Positions 37,036-45,916 of a DNA stretch of 64,000 bases are shown piece after piece. Location of the stretch: NCBI GenBank assembly GCA_045544615.1, contig JAZPZI010000024.1, positions 35,400 through 99,399 on the forward strand, given 5' to 3'. A model generated the notes under the pieces. The model ran no database searches. It had not been told where the DNA came from and saw only the letters and a program-made list of their open reading frames with translations. The position numbers and the translations under genes are program-made. Positions within the stretch are counted from its first letter, which is position 1; each line of letters starts with the position of its first letter. This DNA comes from CAKSFT01 sp045544615. Lineage in GTDB: Bacteria > Bacillota > Clostridia > UBA1381.

Positions 37036-38301
37036 ATGATGACAATTAGGAAAATAAAATCAGCAAAGGGAAGAATCAGAGTCCCGGGGGATAAATCAAT
37101 ATCACATAGAAGTGTTATGTTTGCATCGATTGCAGACGGCGTAACAAAGATTTCGGGTTTTTTGCCTGGAGCAGACTGCCTTGCGACCATCGATTGCTTC
37201 AGAAAAATGGGAGTTAAAATCGAGCAGGGCGATGAAAGTGTGACTGTCTGTGGAGTAGGGCTAAACGGTCTAAAAGCGCCGACAGAAACCCTATACACAG
37301 GAAACTCGGGTACAACAACACGCCTGATTTCGGGAATACTTGCAGGTCAGGATTTTTCGTCGGTGGTAACAGGTGATGAATCCATTCAAAAACGACCTAT
37401 GGCAAGAATTACAAAGCCACTGCGTCTGATGGGAGCAGAAATCTCGGGAGACTATTGCCCGCTTGAGATAAAAGGAAAAAAACTTTCGGGAATACATTAT
37501 TCCTCGCCTGTTGCATCGGCTCAGGTGAAAAGTGCTGTGCTTCTTGCAGGACTGTATGCAGACGGTGAGACTGTATATGATGAGCCTGAAAAATCACGAG
37601 ACCATACCGAGAGAATGTTATCTGCGATGGGTGCAGATGTTGAGGTCTCGGGAAATGTTATAAAAATCAAGCCGGCAAAGAGCCTGAAGGCATCCGACAT
37701 TACAGTTCCGGGTGATATTTCATCAGCTGCCTTTTTCATGGCTTTGGCGGCAATTTTGCCCGATTCAGATTTGGTTTTGGAAAATGTTGGCGTAAATGAA
37801 ACAAGAACAGGTGTGATAGACGTTTTAAAAGCAATGGGTGCGGATATTTCGGTATTGAATGAAAGAGAAGTACTTGGTGAGCCGATTGCTGACATCAGAA
37901 TTAAAAGCTCGAAACTTCATGCTGTGAGAATAGACGGGGGAATAATCCCGAGATTGATTGATGAAATTCCGATTCTTGCAGTTTTAGCGCTTTTTGCAGA
38001 GGGTAGAACTGTAATCGCTGATGCAAAGGAACTCAAGGTCAAGGAAACAAACCGTATCCGTGCGGTAGTAGATGAGTTTAAAAAGTGCGGTGCAAAAATC
38101 GAGGAAACCGATGACGGAATGATAATTGAGGGAATGGGTGAGCTAAACCCTGCTGACTTTTCGACATACGGAGACCACAGAATGGCGATGAGCCTTGCTG
38201 TTTTGGCACAAAAAATAGACGGCGAGTGCACAATCGATGATGAGGAGAGCGTAGCAGTAAGCTTTCCGGGATTTTTCGGATTGTTGGACGAATTGGCATA
38301 A
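37036..38301 (+). CDS. aroA: 3-phosphoshikimate 1-carboxyvinyltransferase (EPSP synthase)
   Basis: Joins shikimate-3-phosphate and phosphoenolpyruvate in aromatic amino acid synthesis. Signature regions GDKSISHRSVMF (Lys, Arg), GNSGTTTRL and the C-terminal STYGDHRMAMSLAV are intact across 421 residues, and the GNSGTT loop suggests a class II enzyme. No other aro gene lies near, so it is detached from the usual shikimate operon. Two ATG codons (37036, 37039) can serve as start; the ribosome site is weak. Confidence 0.94.
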   Translation: MMTIRKIKSAKGRIRVPGDKSISHRSVMFASIADGVTKISGFLPGADCLATIDCFRKMGVKIEQGDESVTVCGVGLNGLKAPTETLYTGNSGTTTRLISGILAGQDFSSVVTGDESIQKRPMARITKPLRLMGAEISGDYCPLEIKGKKLSGIHYSSPVASAQVKSAVLLAGLYADGETVYDEPEKSRDHTERMLSAMGADVEVSGNVIKIKPAKSLKASDITVPGDISSAAFFMALAAILPDSDLVLENVGVNETRTGVIDVLKAMGADISVLNEREVLGEPIADIRIKSSKLHAVRIDGGIIPRLIDEIPILAVLALFAEGRTVIADAKELKVKETNRIRAVVDEFKKCGAKIEETDDGMIIEGMGELNPADFSTYGDHRMAMSLAVLAQKIDGECTIDDEESVAVSFPGFFGLLDELA

Positions 38302-38316
38302 TCAAGAGGTGTTAAA

Positions 38317-39105
38317 ATGAGATTAAAAGAAAAATACACATTGGATGATTTAATTGAGATTATAAAAAGATTAAGAGGGGAAAACGGATGCCCGTGGGAT
38401 AAGGTGCAGACACACCAGAGCATAAAAAAAGATATGCTTGAAGAAGCATACGAGGCGGTTGATGCACTCGATAACTGCGACGATACAATGTTTGCAAATG
38501 AACTTGGTGATGTTTTGTTGCAGGTCGTTTTCCATTCTGTAATGGCGGAAGAAAGAAACGCTTTTGATTTTGACTCGGTATTAAAAGAGGTATGTGATAA
38601 GCTTATCACAAGACATACTCATGTTTTCGGTGATGTCAAGGCAGAAAATGCAGAGGATGCCTTGAAGACCTGGGAGATGAACAAGAAAAAGGAAAAGGGT
38701 CAGACAAGCTATACCGAGCTTTTGGAGGATCTTCCAAAAGGAATGCCTGCACTCTTTCGGGCAGAAAAGATTCAGAAAAGAGCTGCACGTGCCGGATTTG
38801 ACTGGGATAATACTGACGATGTTTTTGCCAAGGTAAGAGAGGAGCTTGGAGAACTCGAGGATGCAATGGCAGGCGAAGGACACGAAAGAGTAGAAGAGGA
38901 GTTCGGCGACCTTTTATTTGCACTTGTAAATCTTGGGAGATTTTTAAACGTCAATTCAGAGACTGCTTTGGTTTTGGCAAACTCGAAATTTATTAAAAGA
39001 TTTGCCAAAATGGAGGCTTTAGCTATGGCTGAGGGAAGAAGTCTTGATGACATGAATCTTGAGGAAATGGATGAATTGTGGAATAAAATCAAAAAAATTA
39101 AGTAA
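38317..39105 (+). CDS. mazG: Nucleoside triphosphate pyrophosphohydrolase
   Basis: Removes non-canonical or damaged NTPs. Two MazG all-alpha domains are seen; the first holds GCPWDKVQTHQSIKKDMLEEAYE with EExxE-type metal residues, the second ELGELEDAM...EEEFGDLLFA. The 262 residues match the short form without the tetrapyrrole methylase fusion found in Bacillus YabN. Located before hup, rqcP, yabP, yabQ and divIC, as in many Firmicutes. Confidence 0.93.
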   Translation: MRLKEKYTLDDLIEIIKRLRGENGCPWDKVQTHQSIKKDMLEEAYEAVDALDNCDDTMFANELGDVLLQVVFHSVMAEERNAFDFDSVLKEVCDKLITRHTHVFGDVKAENAEDALKTWEMNKKKEKGQTSYTELLEDLPKGMPALFRAEKIQKRAARAGFDWDNTDDVFAKVREELGELEDAMAGEGHERVEEEFGDLLFALVNLGRFLNVNSETALVLANSKFIKRFAKMEALAMAEGRSLDDMNLEEMDELWNKIKKIK

Positions 39106-39142
39106 AAAAAGCCAAATATGTGAAAAATTATGAAAAAATCTC

Positions 39143-39171
39143 TTGACAAACGATATTTTTTTATATAAAAT
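39143..39171 (+). promoter_or_regulatory. Promoter of the HU gene
   Basis: TTGACA (39143-39148), 17-bp spacer, TAAAAT (39166-39171); another TATAAT follows at 39171. Confidence 0.75.
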
Positions 39172-39227
39172 ATAATCAAGTGGGAGTTATCCCTAATTTA
39201 ATAAATTTAACATAGGAGGATTTTATT

Positions 39228-39503
39228 ATGAACAAGGCTGATTTAATTGCTGCAGTTGCTACTAAGGCATCACTTTCAAAGAAGGACGCAGAAAAGGCAT
39301 TGAATGCTGTTATCGACACAATTGAAGTTGCATTGGCAGAAGGTGACAAGATCCAGTTGGTTGGATTCGGTACATTCGAAGTTAGAGCAAGAGAAGCAAG
39401 AACAGGTAAGAACCCAAGAACAGGCGAAACAATCAAGATCGCTGCTTCTAAAGTTCCTGCATTCAAGGCTGGTAAAGGCTTGAAAGACAAGGTTAACAAA
39501 TAA
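39228..39503 (+). CDS. hup: HU-family DNA-binding protein
   Basis: A 91-residue nucleoid protein that bends DNA as a dimer. The beta-arm signature GFGTFEVRAREARTGKNPRTGE is complete. Codon choice is narrow and differs from the flanking genes, as expected for a very abundant protein. It has its own promoter and the AGGAGG ribosome site, and a terminator follows at 39518. Confidence 0.96.
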   Translation: MNKADLIAAVATKASLSKKDAEKALNAVIDTIEVALAEGDKIQLVGFGTFEVRAREARTGKNPRTGETIKIAASKVPAFKAGKGLKDKVNK

Positions 39504-39517
39504 TTTTGTTAAAATAT

Positions 39518-39550
39518 AAGGCTTCTTAATTTAAGAGGCCTTTTATTTTT
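39518..39550 (+). terminator. Terminator of hup
   Basis: AAGGCTTCTT pairs with AAGAGGCCTT (one G-U pair), followed by TTTTATTTTT. Confidence 0.8.
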
Positions 39551-39569
39551 TCGTTTGAAAGGAAATAAA

Positions 39570-39812
39570 ATGAGATTAGATAAATTCTTAAAGGTTTCAA
39601 GACTCATAAAACGCAGAACGATTGCCAATGAGGCGTGCGATGCGGGAAGGGTTTCGGTTAACGGTAAGGTTGCCAAGGCATCGTGCGAAGTCAAGGTAGG
39701 TGATGTGCTCGAAATCAGAATGGGCGAGAGAATATTGAAGGCAGAAATTATGGCGGTGGTAGAGCATGCCCTGAAAAATGATGCACCGCTTATGTATAAA
39801 ATTATATCATAA
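39570..39812 (+). CDS. rqcP: S4-domain RNA-binding protein RqcP (YabO/Hsp15 type)
   Basis: An 80-residue S4 RNA-binding protein that works with RqcH on stalled 50S subunits in ribosome quality control. The S4 motif MRLDKFLKVSRLIKRRTIANEACDAG-type start (core LDKFLKVSRLIKRRTIANE) and GRVSVNG are clear. The ATG at 39570 follows AAAGGAA. The order hup-rqcP-yabP-yabQ-divIC supports the identity. Confidence 0.9.
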   Translation: MRLDKFLKVSRLIKRRTIANEACDAGRVSVNGKVAKASCEVKVGDVLEIRMGERILKAEIMAVVEHALKNDAPLMYKIIS

Positions 39813-39870
39813 ACAAAAATTTCCCCGAATATGGTAGTATAGAAATTATTACCGAATGAGGGGATTTTTT

Positions 39871-40158
39871 ATGATTTTAGAAGAAAAAAGACCGACCGAA
39901 AAGAAGTCAGGAAAACTCACGATGGAGGATAGAAGAATCCTTACCTTGAGTGGAGTAGAGGATGTTGGAGAGTTTTCGGAAAAATCTGTTTTATTGGACA
40001 CTACGCTTGGCAGAATGTTGATTCGAGGGGATGCACTCCACATTTCAAAGATTGATACCGAAAACGGAAACTTTGCACTCGATGGCAAAATTGACAGCAT
40101 CCAGTATATGAAAAAGTCTCAAAAGAAGGGAAGATTCTTCGAGAATCTGTTTAAATAA
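39871..40158 (+). CDS. yabP: Sporulation protein YabP
   Basis: A 95-residue protein of the YabP/YqfC family, needed in the mother cell for spore coat/cortex formation. Family sequence LTLSGVEDVGEFSEKSVLLDTTLGRMLIRG-like core (from LSGVEDV to IRGDALHI) predicts a small beta-rich fold. The ATG at 39871 follows GAGGGG; the in-frame ATG at 39856 overlaps that ribosome site. yabQ starts 2 nt after the stop. Confidence 0.9.
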   Translation: MILEEKRPTEKKSGKLTMEDRRILTLSGVEDVGEFSEKSVLLDTTLGRMLIRGDALHISKIDTENGNFALDGKIDSIQYMKKSQKKGRFFENLFK

Positions 40159-40160
40159 TT

Positions 40161-40739
40161 ATGAAGCCGGTTGTATCAGAGGAACTTACCGGTTTTTTCG
40201 GTATGCTGATTTTGGGGTTGCTGCTTGGAATTCTCTATGATTTTTTCAAAAGCATAAGAGGAGCGGTTTTAAAAAACAAGAAGACATTCACCCATTTTAT
40301 GGATATACTGTTCTGGGTTGTCGCTTTCTTTTTTTCTGCTTTTTTAATATTTAAAACTGCGTCGGGAAGGCTTCGGGGATTTTATGTTCTGGCATCGGTT
40401 TTGGGTACTTATTTTTACTTTGTCTGGTTTAGTAAGTTTGTTCTTATAATATTTAGAATTTTTATCGGGGCAATTTTAAAAATATTTGAATTTATTTTCA
40501 AAATACTCTTGACACCGCTTGCATTTTTGTATAAAATTTTAGTAATGGGGTTAAAGAAGTTTTATTTTAGTGTAAAAAGGTTTTTGCCTCATAAAAAACA
40601 GAAAAAGAGAGGTTCAGGAAATGGCAGAAAAAAAGCCTTTGAACAAAAAAATCTCCATTCCTGCAGTCCTGGTCGTCATCGCTGTTGCCTTCTTTTTGGT
40701 AAAAGGCATAATGCAACAGCCACAAATCAACGACAATAA
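40161..40739 (+). CDS. yabQ: Sporulation membrane protein YabQ, 3' end overlapping divIC
   Basis: A 192-residue membrane protein with about four to five hydrophobic segments, required for cortex synthesis in Bacillus. The N-terminus FFGMLILGLLLGILYDFFKSIRG is typical. The last ~40 codons are read in a different frame across the beginning of divIC (119 nt shared). That tail (GSGNGRKKAFEQ and on) is Arg/His/Cys-rich, with no hydrophobic character or family likeness. Either the stop codon was lost by a small indel near 40600, or a long out-of-frame overlap is tolerated. Confidence 0.82.
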   Translation: MKPVVSEELTGFFGMLILGLLLGILYDFFKSIRGAVLKNKKTFTHFMDILFWVVAFFFSAFLIFKTASGRLRGFYVLASVLGTYFYFVWFSKFVLIIFRIFIGAILKIFEFIFKILLTPLAFLYKILVMGLKKFYFSVKRFLPHKKQKKRGSGNGRKKAFEQKNLHSCSPGRHRCCLLFGKRHNATATNQRQ

Positions 40740-40914
40740 AGAAAAAATTGATGACCTGACAGCTCAGATTGCCGAACAGGAACAAAAATTAAAGACATTA
40801 GAAGAGTTAAAAGATAAAGTTGATACCGATGAATATATTGAAAAAGTTGCTCGGGAAAAGCTCGGTCTTATCAAGGAAAACGAGATTATATTTATCGATG
40901 TAGCCGGAGAATGA
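40621..40914 (+). CDS. divIC: Cell-division protein of the FtsB/DivIC family
   Basis: A 97-residue single-pass protein: short basic cytoplasmic tail, one membrane helix (ISIPAVLVVIAVAFFLVKGI, ~residues 11-30), then a coiled coil (KIDDLTAQIAEQEQKLKTLEEL) and the EYIEKVAREKLGLIKENEIIF end that defines the family. It joins FtsL and DivIB at the septum. The ribosome site GAGAGGTTCAGG lies inside yabQ. Confidence 0.9.
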   Translation: MAEKKPLNKKISIPAVLVVIAVAFFLVKGIMQQPQINDNKEKIDDLTAQIAEQEQKLKTLEELKDKVDTDEYIEKVAREKLGLIKENEIIFIDVAGE

Positions 40915-40948
40915 ACAAAAGATAATTAACGGGGGAAAAGTTGTAACT

Positions 40949-41395
40949 ATGGCAATTGAGGTAGGAAACGTAGTAGAGGGAAAAATTGTAAATGTAATGC
41001 CTTTTGGAGCATTTGTTGCATTACCTGAGGATAAAACAGGTCTTGTACATATCTCTGAGGTATCAAACGAGTACATAGAAAACATTAACGCTCACATAAA
41101 ACAGGGCGATGTTGTTAAAGTTAAGGTTATAAAGATTGACGAGACAGGAAAAATCAGCTTGTCTATCAAGAAGGCGGTCGAGGTTAAACGGGAAAAGAAA
41201 AGAGAAGAAAAACCCAAAAAGACCGGACCTGTCCGCCCTGCAGATATTGACTGGAGCAGAAAGGACGAAGACCTTTCATTTGAAGACAAACTCAGCAAAT
41301 TCAAGCAGGACAGTGACGAGAGAATGCTCTCATTAAAGCGAAGTAACGAATCCAAAAGATCCGGCGGATATCGTCGTGGAGGCGGTTCATATTGA
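40949..41395 (+). CDS. S1-domain RNA-binding protein (YabR-like)
   Basis: A 148-residue protein with an N-terminal S1/OB domain (residues ~1-72: VGNVVEGKIVNVMPFGAFVALPEDKTGLVHISEVSNEY). A highly charged, Lys/Arg/Glu-rich tail ends in a Gly/Arg/Tyr stretch (RRGGGSY). Homologues follow divIC in Bacillus (yabR). The tail is likely disordered and RNA-interacting. Function in translation or polynucleotide binding is inferred. Confidence 0.88.
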   Translation: MAIEVGNVVEGKIVNVMPFGAFVALPEDKTGLVHISEVSNEYIENINAHIKQGDVVKVKVIKIDETGKISLSIKKAVEVKREKKREEKPKKTGPVRPADIDWSRKDEDLSFEDKLSKFKQDSDERMLSLKRSNESKRSGGYRRGGGSY

Positions 41396-41402
41396 TTTGA
41401 AA

Positions 41403-41428
41403 AAGGAGGAGCATATCCTCCTTATTTG
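41403..41428 (+). terminator. Probable terminator after yabR
   Basis: AAGGAGGA pairs with TCCTCCTT around a 5-nt loop; the T-run is poor, so termination may be partial and pncB may receive read-through. Confidence 0.6.
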
Positions 41429-41463
41429 TATATTTAAGGGTTTTTGAGAAAGAAGGAAAACAA

Positions 41464-42903
41464 ATGAAAAAAATCAACCTAACAATGCTTACCGATTTTT
41501 ACGAATTCACCATGTCAAACGGCTTTTTCTCGGAGGGCTACCGTGATAAAATTGCCTATTTTGAAATGTTCTTTCGTGAAGTGCCGGATAACGGTGGTTT
41601 TGCGATAATGGTGGGCGTTGAGCAGATTATTGACTATATTAAAAACCTCAATTTTGGCGAAGAGGAGATTGAATATTTAAGAAGCAAAAACCTCTTTTCT
41701 GAAGAGTATCTTGAATACTTGAAAAACTTCAAATTTGAGTGTGATGTATGGGCAATCCCGGAAGGAACGCCGATATTCCCGGGTGAGCCACTTGTAGTCG
41801 TAAGAGGACCGGTTGTTCAGGCACAGTTTTTGGAGACAATGATTCTCCTGACTGTAAACCATCAGAGCCTGATTGCTACCAAGGCAAACAGAATCGTAAG
41901 AGCGGCAGAGGGAAGACCAGTAATGGAGTTCGGCTCACGCCGTGCACAGGGTGCTGATGCGGCAATTATGGGCGCAAGAGCAGCATTTATCGGAGGTTGC
42001 GCAGGAACTGCCTGTGTTAGTGCAGACCTCGAATTTGGCGTGCCGGCGTTGGGTACTATGGCACATAGCTGGGTTCAGCTTTTTGACAGTGAATATGAGG
42101 CGTTTTTGGCTTATGCGAAGAATTATCCGACAAGCTGTACGCTTTTGATTGATACCTATAATGTTTTGAAATCGGGATTGCCGAATGCGATTAAGGTTTT
42201 CAATGACTATCTCGTTCCGAACGGCTACCGCCCGAAGGGTGTCAGAATTGACAGCGGTGATATAACATATCTTTCGAAAAAATGCAGACAGATGCTCGAC
42301 GAGGCAGGGTTCCCGGATTGTCAGATTGTGGCATCGAACTCGCTTGATGAGTACATCATCCGTGATACACTTATCCAGGGTGCAAAGATTGACTCTTTTG
42401 GCGTTGGTGAGCGACTTATCACATCAAAATCATCACCGGTTTTTGGCGGTGTTTATAAGATTGTTGCGGTTGAGGATGAAAATGGTGAAATCATCCCGAA
42501 AATCAAGATAAGCGAAAATGTAGCAAAGATTACAACACCGGGTTTCAAGCAGGTTTACAGACTATATTCAAAAGAAAATTCAAAGGCGCTTGCCGATGTT
42601 ATAACAATGGCAGATGAGGTTATCGACTCTGAAGAATACGAGATTTTCGACCCTGACCATACTTGGAAGAAAAAGATCGTGCGAGATTTTTATGCACGTC
42701 CGCTTTTGAAGCAGATTTTCAAGTCGGGTGAGCTTTGCTATGATAACCCCGACCTTGAGGTTTTGAAGGAGTATTGCAGAATGGAGGTTGAGGGACTCTG
42801 GGAAGAAGTCAAGCGTTTTGAAAATCCGCACAAGTATTATGTAGATATTTCAAGAAAGCTATGGCAGACAAAGCGCGATATGCTCGAAAGATTCCAGGGT
42901 TAA
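41464..42903 (+). CDS. pncB: Nicotinate phosphoribosyltransferase
   Basis: Converts nicotinate and PRPP to nicotinate mononucleotide in NAD salvage. N-terminal LTDFYEFTMSNGFF, the phospho-site region EFGSRRAQGADAAI (with His/Arg chemistry nearby at WVQLFDSEYEAF) and GVRIDSGDITYLSKK are typical. The 479 residues match the long Firmicutes form. It ends 5 nt before the tsaC start. Confidence 0.93.
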   Translation: MKKINLTMLTDFYEFTMSNGFFSEGYRDKIAYFEMFFREVPDNGGFAIMVGVEQIIDYIKNLNFGEEEIEYLRSKNLFSEEYLEYLKNFKFECDVWAIPEGTPIFPGEPLVVVRGPVVQAQFLETMILLTVNHQSLIATKANRIVRAAEGRPVMEFGSRRAQGADAAIMGARAAFIGGCAGTACVSADLEFGVPALGTMAHSWVQLFDSEYEAFLAYAKNYPTSCTLLIDTYNVLKSGLPNAIKVFNDYLVPNGYRPKGVRIDSGDITYLSKKCRQMLDEAGFPDCQIVASNSLDEYIIRDTLIQGAKIDSFGVGERLITSKSSPVFGGVYKIVAVEDENGEIIPKIKISENVAKITTPGFKQVYRLYSKENSKALADVITMADEVIDSEEYEIFDPDHTWKKKIVRDFYARPLLKQIFKSGELCYDNPDLEVLKEYCRMEVEGLWEEVKRFENPHKYYVDISRKLWQTKRDMLERFQG

Positions 42904-42908
42904 TTATA

Positions 42909-43937
42909 ATGCATACCGAAATTGTAAAGATAGATAACGAAAATATTGATACAAAGAAAATGGAGCACCTCGGCAAAATTATCAGAGACGGCGGCGTTGT
43001 TGCGTTCCCGACCGAGACGGTTTACGGACTTGGTGCGGATGCCTTGAACAGTGATGCGGTAAAAAAGATTTTTATTGCAAAAGGAAGACCTGCCGACAAT
43101 CCGTTGATAGTCCATTTTGCCCGGATTGAGGATATATCAGAGGTTGCGCATATTACCGATGATGCAAAAAAGATTCTGGAAAAGTTTTCGCCGGGGCCTC
43201 TGACTGTCATTCTCAAAAAGAAGGAATGCCTCGGAGACACTGTAACCGCAGGTCTTGATACAGTTGCGGTAAGAATACCTGAGAATGAAACTGCAAGAGC
43301 ATTGATACTGGCATCAAAGCGACCGATTGCGGCACCGAGTGCGAATCTCTCCGGGAAGCCGAGTCCGACCACTGCAAAGGATGTAATGGACGATATGACG
43401 GGTAGAGTTGATGCGATAATTGACGGAGTATCCTGTAAAGTCGGCGTTGAGTCAACCGTTCTGGATATGACAGGGGAAGCACCTGTAATATTGAGGCCGG
43501 GTGCTGTGACACTTGATGATATTAAATCACTTTTTCCGGATGCCACGGTGGATAAGCATGTCCTGCAGGCAGTTTCGGTAAACGACAAGCCTAAAAGCCC
43601 GGGCATGAAATATAAACATTATGCACCTGATGCAGAAGTTTTTGTAGTTGAGGGCGAAAGAGAAAAAATAAAGCAAAAAATAAATGAACTGATTTGTGAA
43701 AACAAGGGAAAGAGAATAGGCGTTCTCACGATGGGGACAAGCTATCCCGCTGATGTTTTGATAAATGCAGGCCGGGATAACCGTGAATATGCAAAAAATC
43801 TGTTTGCATCCCTTCGTGAGTTTGACAGACAGGGAGCAGAAATTGTTTTTGCGGAATTTGTTTCGGATGATGGATATGGTCTTGCGGTAAAAAACAGGCT
43901 CTATAAAGCTGCAGGAAATAAGATAATTTACGTATAA
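42909..43937 (+). CDS. tsaC: L-threonylcarbamoyladenylate synthase (Sua5/YwlC)
   Basis: Makes threonylcarbamoyl-AMP from threonine, bicarbonate and ATP, the first step of tRNA t6A37 synthesis. The 342-residue Sua5 form has a YrdC domain (residues ~15-205: PTETVYGLGADAL, KGRPADNPLIVH, APSANLSGKPSPT) plus a C-terminal Sua5 domain joined by SPGMKYKHYAPDA. The start is the ATG at 42909; the partner TsaD is encoded three genes downstream. Confidence 0.94.
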   Translation: MHTEIVKIDNENIDTKKMEHLGKIIRDGGVVAFPTETVYGLGADALNSDAVKKIFIAKGRPADNPLIVHFARIEDISEVAHITDDAKKILEKFSPGPLTVILKKKECLGDTVTAGLDTVAVRIPENETARALILASKRPIAAPSANLSGKPSPTTAKDVMDDMTGRVDAIIDGVSCKVGVESTVLDMTGEAPVILRPGAVTLDDIKSLFPDATVDKHVLQAVSVNDKPKSPGMKYKHYAPDAEVFVVEGEREKIKQKINELICENKGKRIGVLTMGTSYPADVLINAGRDNREYAKNLFASLREFDRQGAEIVFAEFVSDDGYGLAVKNRLYKAAGNKIIYV

Positions 43938-43953
43938 ACGGAGAAACAGAGAA

Positions 43954-44394
43954 ATGAATATACTTTTTGTGTGTACCGGAAACACCTGCCGTAGCCCTAT
44001 GGCAGCGGCATTGATGAATAAGCTTGCAATCGATGAGGATTTGGATGTCAGAATCGAGTCGGCCGGAATATTTGCTACCGAGGGCGAGCCGGCATCTAAT
44101 GAGGCAATAATTGCTATGAAAAAGTATGATGTTGACTTGCTTTTGCATCATGCACAACAGATAAACAGTGAGCTTATCGAAAAAAGTGACCTTATTCTTA
44201 CTATGACTGAGGGTCAGAAGATGCTCTTTGACGATATGGCAAAATCAAAAACCTATACACTCTGCGAATATGCAGGGGTTGAGGGTGATATTGAGGACCC
44301 GTTTGGAGGCGATGTCGAGGAGTACGAGGAGGTTGCAGAGGAAATCTACCTTGCACTGCAGGCAATTGTTGAAAAACTAGGTGATAAGAAATGA
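43954..44394 (+). CDS. ywlE: Low-molecular-weight protein phosphatase (YwlE-like, arginine/tyrosine)
   Basis: A 146-residue LMW-PTP fold enzyme with the P-loop FVCTGNTCRSPMAA at the N-terminus (catalytic Cys7, Arg13) and the general-acid Asp in EDPFGG. The Thr in CTGNTCR corresponds to the residue that selects phospho-arginine in Bacillus YwlE, and genomic pairing with ywlC/tsaC also matches. Overlaps rimI by 4 nt. Confidence 0.87.
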   Translation: MNILFVCTGNTCRSPMAAALMNKLAIDEDLDVRIESAGIFATEGEPASNEAIIAMKKYDVDLLLHHAQQINSELIEKSDLILTMTEGQKMLFDDMAKSKTYTLCEYAGVEGDIEDPFGGDVEEYEEVAEEIYLALQAIVEKLGDKK

Positions 44395-44828
44395 TTATCT
44401 TGAGGGAAATGACTGCTGAGGACATCGACGGTGTCCTGATAGTCGAGCGTGAAGCTTTTTCAACGCCATGGTCGGAGAGGCTTTTCTATGATGAACTGAA
44501 AAACCCGCATACTGTTTATTATGTGTGTGAGGATGACGGGAAAATTGTAGCATACGGCGGTGTCTGGCATGTGCTTGATGAAGGACAGATAACTAATATT
44601 GCCGTAAAGAGCAAGTATAGGAAATCAGGAGTCGGCTCAAGGCTACTCGATGCTATTATTGGTTTTTCAAAAGACAATGACCTTTCGGTGGTTGAACTTG
44701 AGGTAAGGGCAAGTAATGAGCCGGCAATAGGACTTTATAAAAAGTTCGGATTTCGTGAGGTCGGAGTGAGGAAGAACTATTATAAGAATCCGACAGAAGA
44801 TGCGCTTTTAATGAATTTGGAGCTGTAA
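44391..44828 (+). CDS. rimI: Ribosomal protein S18 alanine N-acetyltransferase
   Basis: GNAT-fold acetyltransferase of 145 residues. Acetyl-CoA loop KYRKSGVGSRLLDAI (~residues 72-86) and the C-terminal FREVGVRKNYYKNPTEDALLM identify the RimI group. rimI commonly neighbours tsaB/tsaD; here it precedes tsaD by 80 nt. No tsaB or tsaE is present in between. Confidence 0.9.
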   Translation: MIILREMTAEDIDGVLIVEREAFSTPWSERLFYDELKNPHTVYYVCEDDGKIVAYGGVWHVLDEGQITNIAVKSKYRKSGVGSRLLDAIIGFSKDNDLSVVELEVRASNEPAIGLYKKFGFREVGVRKNYYKNPTEDALLMNLEL

Positions 44829-44908
44829 AAATCAGCCATCTCACCAATTTATCGCTCAGGGCAGTACCTTATAACTTGGTTCATATACAAAACAGAAAGG
44901 AAAACAAA

Positions 44909-45916
44909 ATGGATAAATTGATTTTGGGAATAGAAAGCTCTTGCGACGAAACTGCTGCCGCTGTTGTAAAAAACGGCAAGGAAGTGCTTTCTAATGTTAT
45001 AAATTCTCAAGTTGAGCTACATAAAAAATACGGCGGCGTTGTGCCCGAGATTGCATCAAGAAAGCATATCGAAACGATTGATGCGGTAGTAGAGGAAGCA
45101 TTGACCGATGCCGGAGTCACACTTGATGATATTGATGCAATCGCTGTAACCTACGGCCCGGGACTTGTCGGTGCTCTGCTGGTTGGCGTATCCTTTGCAA
45201 AAGGTCTTGCATATACTGCAAAAAAACCGCTTGTGCCGGTACATCACATCCGTGGGCACATTATGGCGAATTTTTTGGCACAATCCGATTTGAAACCGCC
45301 TTTTGTATGCCTGGTAGCATCGGGCGGACATAGCCATATTGTAAATGTCAAGGATTATACCGAATTTGAGATTCTTGGCAGAACGAGAGACGATGCAGCA
45401 GGTGAAGCCTTTGATAAGATTGCAAGAGTAATCGGACTCGGCTATCCGGGTGGACCGCTGATTGATAAGCTTGCAAAGGAAGGCAACAAGCACGCATTTG
45501 AGTTCCCAAGAGTCAGAATGGACAAAGACTCGCTCGACTTTAGTTTCAGCGGAGTAAAGACTGCCGTTATAAATGCACTTCATAAGATGGACCAAAACGG
45601 CGAAGAATATAATAAAGCTGATGTTGCGGCAAGCTTCCAGGAGGCAGTAACGGATGTTTTGTGCGAGCACACCATAGAGGCTGCAAAGAAACAGGGAAGT
45701 AAGATTATAGCTTTGGCGGGCGGTGTTGCATCGAACTCGGCACTTCGTGAGAAAATGACCGAATGGGCAAAAAAAGACGGCATAAGCGTCGTGTATCCGT
45801 CGCCGATACTTTGTACCGATAACGGAGCAATGATAGCCTGTGCCGGATATTATGGATATGTAGCAGGCGAGAGGGCGGAGCTTGACTTGAACGCAATCCC
45901 GTCGCTTAGTCTGTAG
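44909..45916 (+). CDS. tsaD: tRNA threonylcarbamoyl transferase subunit TsaD
   Basis: Transfers the threonylcarbamoyl group to A37 of ANN-decoding tRNAs, together with TsaB and TsaE. ASKHA-fold protein of 335 residues with GIESSCDETAAAVV at the N-terminus, the metal-binding HHIRGH motif (His ~110/114), VASGGHSHIV and the C-terminal DNGAMIACAGYY. The start at 44909 follows GAAAGGAAAAC. Its last 11 nt overlap the converging Toprim gene. Confidence 0.95.
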   Translation: MDKLILGIESSCDETAAAVVKNGKEVLSNVINSQVELHKKYGGVVPEIASRKHIETIDAVVEEALTDAGVTLDDIDAIAVTYGPGLVGALLVGVSFAKGLAYTAKKPLVPVHHIRGHIMANFLAQSDLKPPFVCLVASGGHSHIVNVKDYTEFEILGRTRDDAAGEAFDKIARVIGLGYPGGPLIDKLAKEGNKHAFEFPRVRMDKDSLDFSFSGVKTAVINALHKMDQNGEEYNKADVAASFQEAVTDVLCEHTIEAAKKQGSKIIALAGGVASNSALREKMTEWAKKDGISVVYPSPILCTDNGAMIACAGYYGYVAGERAELDLNAIPSLSL

